From NCBI GenBank assembly GCA_001970955.1, contig MPUH01000081.1, positions 51,331 to 115,330 of the forward strand: 64,000 nucleotides of DNA, in the 5' to 3' direction. Of the stretch, positions 61,060 through 64,000 are shown piece after piece. The notes beneath the pieces are model-generated. The model made no database searches and was not told where the DNA came from. It saw only the letters and a program-made list of their open reading frames with translations. This DNA is from Stentor coeruleus. Taxonomy: Eukaryota; Ciliophora; Heterotrichea; Heterotrichida; Stentoridae. Each line of letters begins with the position of its first letter. Within the stretch, counting starts at the first letter, position 1. The position numbers were made by a program, and so were the translations under genes.

Positions 61060-62463
61060 ATGGCAACTAGCATCGCTAGACTCAAAGCAATTCTTAACAA
61101 GCCAACAATCTTCAGAACATCCGAAGACATAAAACAAATCTCTATTTTCATCAGCAATGTGAAGTTTTTCGCATCACTCAAAGAAAACAAATCCATCTTT
61201 CGCGAATGTTGTGCCTACATAACCTACGAATTCTTCAACGAATCCGAATACGTTTTTCATGCAGGAGACATTGGGGATAAATTTTACATCCTCCTTCAAG
61301 GTGAAACCAGTGTATTAGTCCCAATAAAAAACGATGACATCATAACTTTCAAAGAAGTCCTAATTTACAAAGACGGAGCATCATTTGGTGAACTAGCTTT
61401 GCTAGACAAAAAACCAAGAGCTGCTTCAATCCTTACAAAAAGTCCATGTCATTTTGCAGTCTTAGACAAACACAACTATCAACGTATCTTAGCAAGTCTA
61501 ATGAAAAAAAAACGTTTAGAACTTGTTGAATTCCTCCAATGCCAAGAGTTATTTCAAAGGATGACAAAAGGGTCTTTAATAAAACTCAGTTATTGTTTTG
61601 AAGAAAAAAAACTTAAAAAAGATCAAATTTTATATAAAGAAGCCACAAATATTGATTCTTTATTTTTAATACGAGAAGGTGAGGTAATAATAAGCAAAAA
61701 AGTGACATATAAAGTTATGGATCATGAGTCGACAAATAAATATAAAGAACAACTAAATAAAATATACAGTCAAAGAGCCGAGATTAGTATTCTGGGCCAA
61801 GGGGAATTTTTAGGAATATATGATTTAGATAAAGGTACTTATTCAAATACTGCAGTATGTGCTTCACAAATTGTAAATTTGTTGAAGATTTCTGTTCATG
61901 ATTTTAGGAAAAGGATAACAACACAAGAATCAAGGGTGCTTATTGATGAGAGAAAAAAACTTAAAGAACAAATTCATATAGAAAATATGATGAGTATTAA
62001 AAAAGTTATACATGAAAAAGAGTCTTCGAGTTTTAGGAAAATATTAGTTGGTGATGAGATTAATGGGGTAAATAGTGTGATTAATAGTCCTAAGGCTTTA
62101 AAAATCCCTATAACCCCTTTGTCTGTGAACAAAAGTATGATTAAGCATAATAAAGAATTTAAACCGAGGAGTTCGTCGTTTTTGAAAAGCCATACATGTT
62201 CTAGAAATAAACAAAGGAATTCGTTTATGATACTTGATGAAACTAAAGCTCATGAGGATCAATTTTCTAAGACTATTTCTGTTAATTTTATTAATAGGCT
62301 TAAACCCTTTGGGAGGACTAAAAGCGCAAGGAAAAAGAAAGCTAGCTTGGAAATGGTAAATATACACACACAGCTTATACATATTGTCAGCCATTGCAAG
62401 TCCCCTACTTATAAAAGCTTGAATTTCTTGAAAAGGACTCAGTTATTAAATTTTAATAAATAA
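61060..62463 (+). CDS. Protein with two cyclic-nucleotide-binding domains, copy 2
   Basis: 467 aa in one frame. Domain 1 (about residues 60-150) holds FHAGDIGDKFYILLQGE and the phosphate-binding cassette FGELALLDKKPRAASI with its Arg, a near-canonical cAMP/cGMP site. Domain 2 (about 170-300) has LYKEATNIDSLFLIREGEV and GEFLGIYDLDKGTYSNTAV, in which the cassette Arg is missing, so it probably no longer binds ligand. A basic, Ser-rich C-terminal tail of 150 residues follows. No kinase domain. It is paralogous to 37684-39363, whose second domain keeps an Arg. A possible regulatory subunit or receptor for the cyclic nucleotide made by the 12103 cyclase. The palindrome at 61014-61031 is just upstream. 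Confidence 0.88.
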   Translation: MATSIARLKAILNKPTIFRTSEDIKQISIFISNVKFFASLKENKSIFRECCAYITYEFFNESEYVFHAGDIGDKFYILLQGETSVLVPIKNDDIITFKEVLIYKDGASFGELALLDKKPRAASILTKSPCHFAVLDKHNYQRILASLMKKKRLELVEFLQCQELFQRMTKGSLIKLSYCFEEKKLKKDQILYKEATNIDSLFLIREGEVIISKKVTYKVMDHESTNKYKEQLNKIYSQRAEISILGQGEFLGIYDLDKGTYSNTAVCASQIVNLLKISVHDFRKRITTQESRVLIDERKKLKEQIHIENMMSIKKVIHEKESSSFRKILVGDEINGVNSVINSPKALKIPITPLSVNKSMIKHNKEFKPRSSSFLKSHTCSRNKQRNSFMILDETKAHEDQFSKTISVNFINRLKPFGRTKSARKKKASLEMVNIHTQLIHIVSHCKSPTYKSLNFLKRTQLLNFNK

Positions 62464-64000
62464 TGATATATTTATCTCTTAGGATTAGTATTTGGGTAAA
62501 ATAAACTGTGATTATAATTTTATATTGTGAAGAATCTGAAATATTTTTGGCTTTTGATAATGATATTTGATATGTTTTATATTAAATTATATGACTATAG
62601 ATTTAAAATGATATGACTTTTTGTTTATAAACTTTATTAGATTATCAAAAAACTATAAAGTTTAAAAATTTAGTACGTACTTTAAATTGGATTAAGATTT
62701 TTTTGAAATTTAACTAATACTTTACTAACATAATTATTTTTGTAAGTTTAACTCAAATCCATTTAACTACGAACATTATAAAAATTCTAAACTTTAGTAA
62801 AAATAGAACTTCGATTACAAATAAGCAATAAAAATTATTACTATATTCACAACACCCAAAATATTTTTTATATCAAACTAACTTCATACCCTAATCAAAA
62901 ATCCTATCCAGAAACTCATCCAAAAAAAATATTTCAAAAAAATCAACACATAACTTCATATCATCAAAAAAAAATAACCCTAGAAAATCTTATAGATAAA
63001 ATTTGTTATTGTAATTTTTCTAAATATATCTTTCCACTTGAAATAAGGATGAAGTTTATAGATAATTTGATAACTAAGTTAAATATCCTTAGAATTAACC
63101 ACATTTAATAGATTATCTTATATTTTTTATATAAATATTATCTGATTAAACTAAAACTACCTGATTACCGTTAAACTTTTCTTTCAAAAATTAATTTATA
63201 TCATCAACGAAACCTTAAAAATCATATAAAATTCCACTATTAATCTAAATAATAAAACCTGCTTGTATAAAATTTCATTGAACACATTAATCTATTTTTA
63301 ACTTAGCATTATAATCAATCTACATATAAATACTTTTATTCCTAAAATCTCTATCTTTAATCTCATCAACTCTTTTTCTCACATAAAAACCTTCTTTAAA
63401 CTTACATTATTAATAAAATACACTCTTTCCATATTATCGTATTTTACCCGCCACTTTTAAATCTAATAACTTAAATACCATATAACGGCAAATTATATTA
63501 TATTATTTAAAATACTATGCCCTAAGAGCTTAGTCTTCAGTTTATTCTTGAATCCATCCGCAACATTCCATAGTTTTTTTTTCTTATTGCTTTTTCTACT
63601 TTACAATCGCCAGCATTGATGTAATGAGAAGCTGATAGATATGAAAAGATGAACTTTAAATAAATTATTAAATCACTTTAGCCATTAGTCAACTAAATTA
63701 AATATAAAATTTAAGTAATTGTATTCATTTAATGATCTTGTGCATACTTTTATAAATAATATGCTTAATCATTAATTTATGTACAAAAGGTATAGCTAAA
63801 TGCTTTGATAAACTCAATTTTTAATACCAAATATGACAAAAAAATATATATAATTCTTGAAGTTTATAAATCATTATAATATACAATAACTATTATATCA
63901 ATGCTAATTCTATCAAATTTTCCTATCTTCTTTTCCCAGTAAAAGGGATTAAAAATTCCTACTCTAACCTTCCCATCAATAAAAAATCCTAAACATTGAA
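62464..64000. other. Gene-free right end of window
   Basis: No convincing gene. The stretches 62790-63000, 63240-63440 and 63880-64000 are C-rich and G-poor; the last may be the 5' flank of a plus gene just outside. A 36-codon minus-strand frame around 63540-63650 (YLSASHYINAGDCKVEKAIRKKN) looks coding-like but is closed on both sides. Confidence 0.5.

Noticed and set aside
63540-63650. 36-codon minus-strand frame with coding-like residues
   Set aside because: Too short, no start, closed on both sides; left as a note only.
1-64000. tRNA, rRNA or telomeric repeats
   Set aside because: I looked for T-loop-like GTTCRANYC contexts, rRNA-like GC-rich blocks and telomere repeats and saw none that held up by eye; a covariance-model search would be decisive.

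Overview
This window reads as macronuclear DNA of a heterotrich ciliate, most like Stentor. The evidence is: (1) very AT-rich, gene-dense DNA with one-gene transcription units on both strands and often very short spacers; (2) at least five introns of exactly 15 nt (GTA...AG); (3) a standard genetic code, since TGA ends genes (for example at 40875, where the paralogue at 8222 ends at the same place with TAA) and TAA/TAG are used as stops; (4) ciliate-type proteins, such as a P4-ATPase fused to a double-domain guanylyl cyclase, PG-rich (SHIPPO-like) proteins and many coiled-coil proteins. The genus is an inference from these traits.

Layout. 1-12 kb: an odd GC-richer ORF fragment at the left edge, a 60-aa MGC protein, a PB1-only protein, a decayed gene, a MYND/prolyl-hydroxylase-like protein, a 57-aa MGC protein, a gene remnant, a PG-rich protein and a divergently transcribed coiled-coil protein. 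12-18.4 kb: the giant P4-ATPase/guanylyl cyclase. 19-28.8 kb: small zinc-finger, acylated and LITAF-like proteins, a p62/NBR1-like autophagy receptor, a REEP/Yop1 protein, an RNF5/RNF185-like RING ligase and an IQ-motif protein. 29-48.7 kb: an ArfGAP and a coiled-coil gene, then a block resembling 0.9-9.8 kb, then inverted paralogues of the same ArfGAP and coiled-coil genes, with a cyclic-nucleotide-binding protein, a RING/B-box protein and a Pex22-like protein. 49-55 kb: an 83-aa protein and a 14-blade WD40/TRP-like channel. 56-62.5 kb: a decayed and an intact SLC18B1-like transporter, an SLC37-like transporter and a second cyclic-nucleotide-binding protein. The last 1.5 kb has no convincing gene.

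Themes. Paralogous pairs dominate: two PG-rich, two ArfGAP, two coiled-coil, two cNMP-binding, two PB1 and two MGC pairs, explained by a collinear and an inverted segmental duplication followed by gene loss. A cyclase and two candidate cyclic-nucleotide receptors lie in one window. A p62-like receptor is paired with a PB1-only paralogue that has lost its acidic face. Intergenic DNA shows a strong gene-oriented strand asymmetry: 5' flanks lack G and 3' flanks lack C on the coding strand. Six of the seven single N characters sit between direct repeats and are almost certainly assembly joins; they disturb the 3' end of the channel gene.
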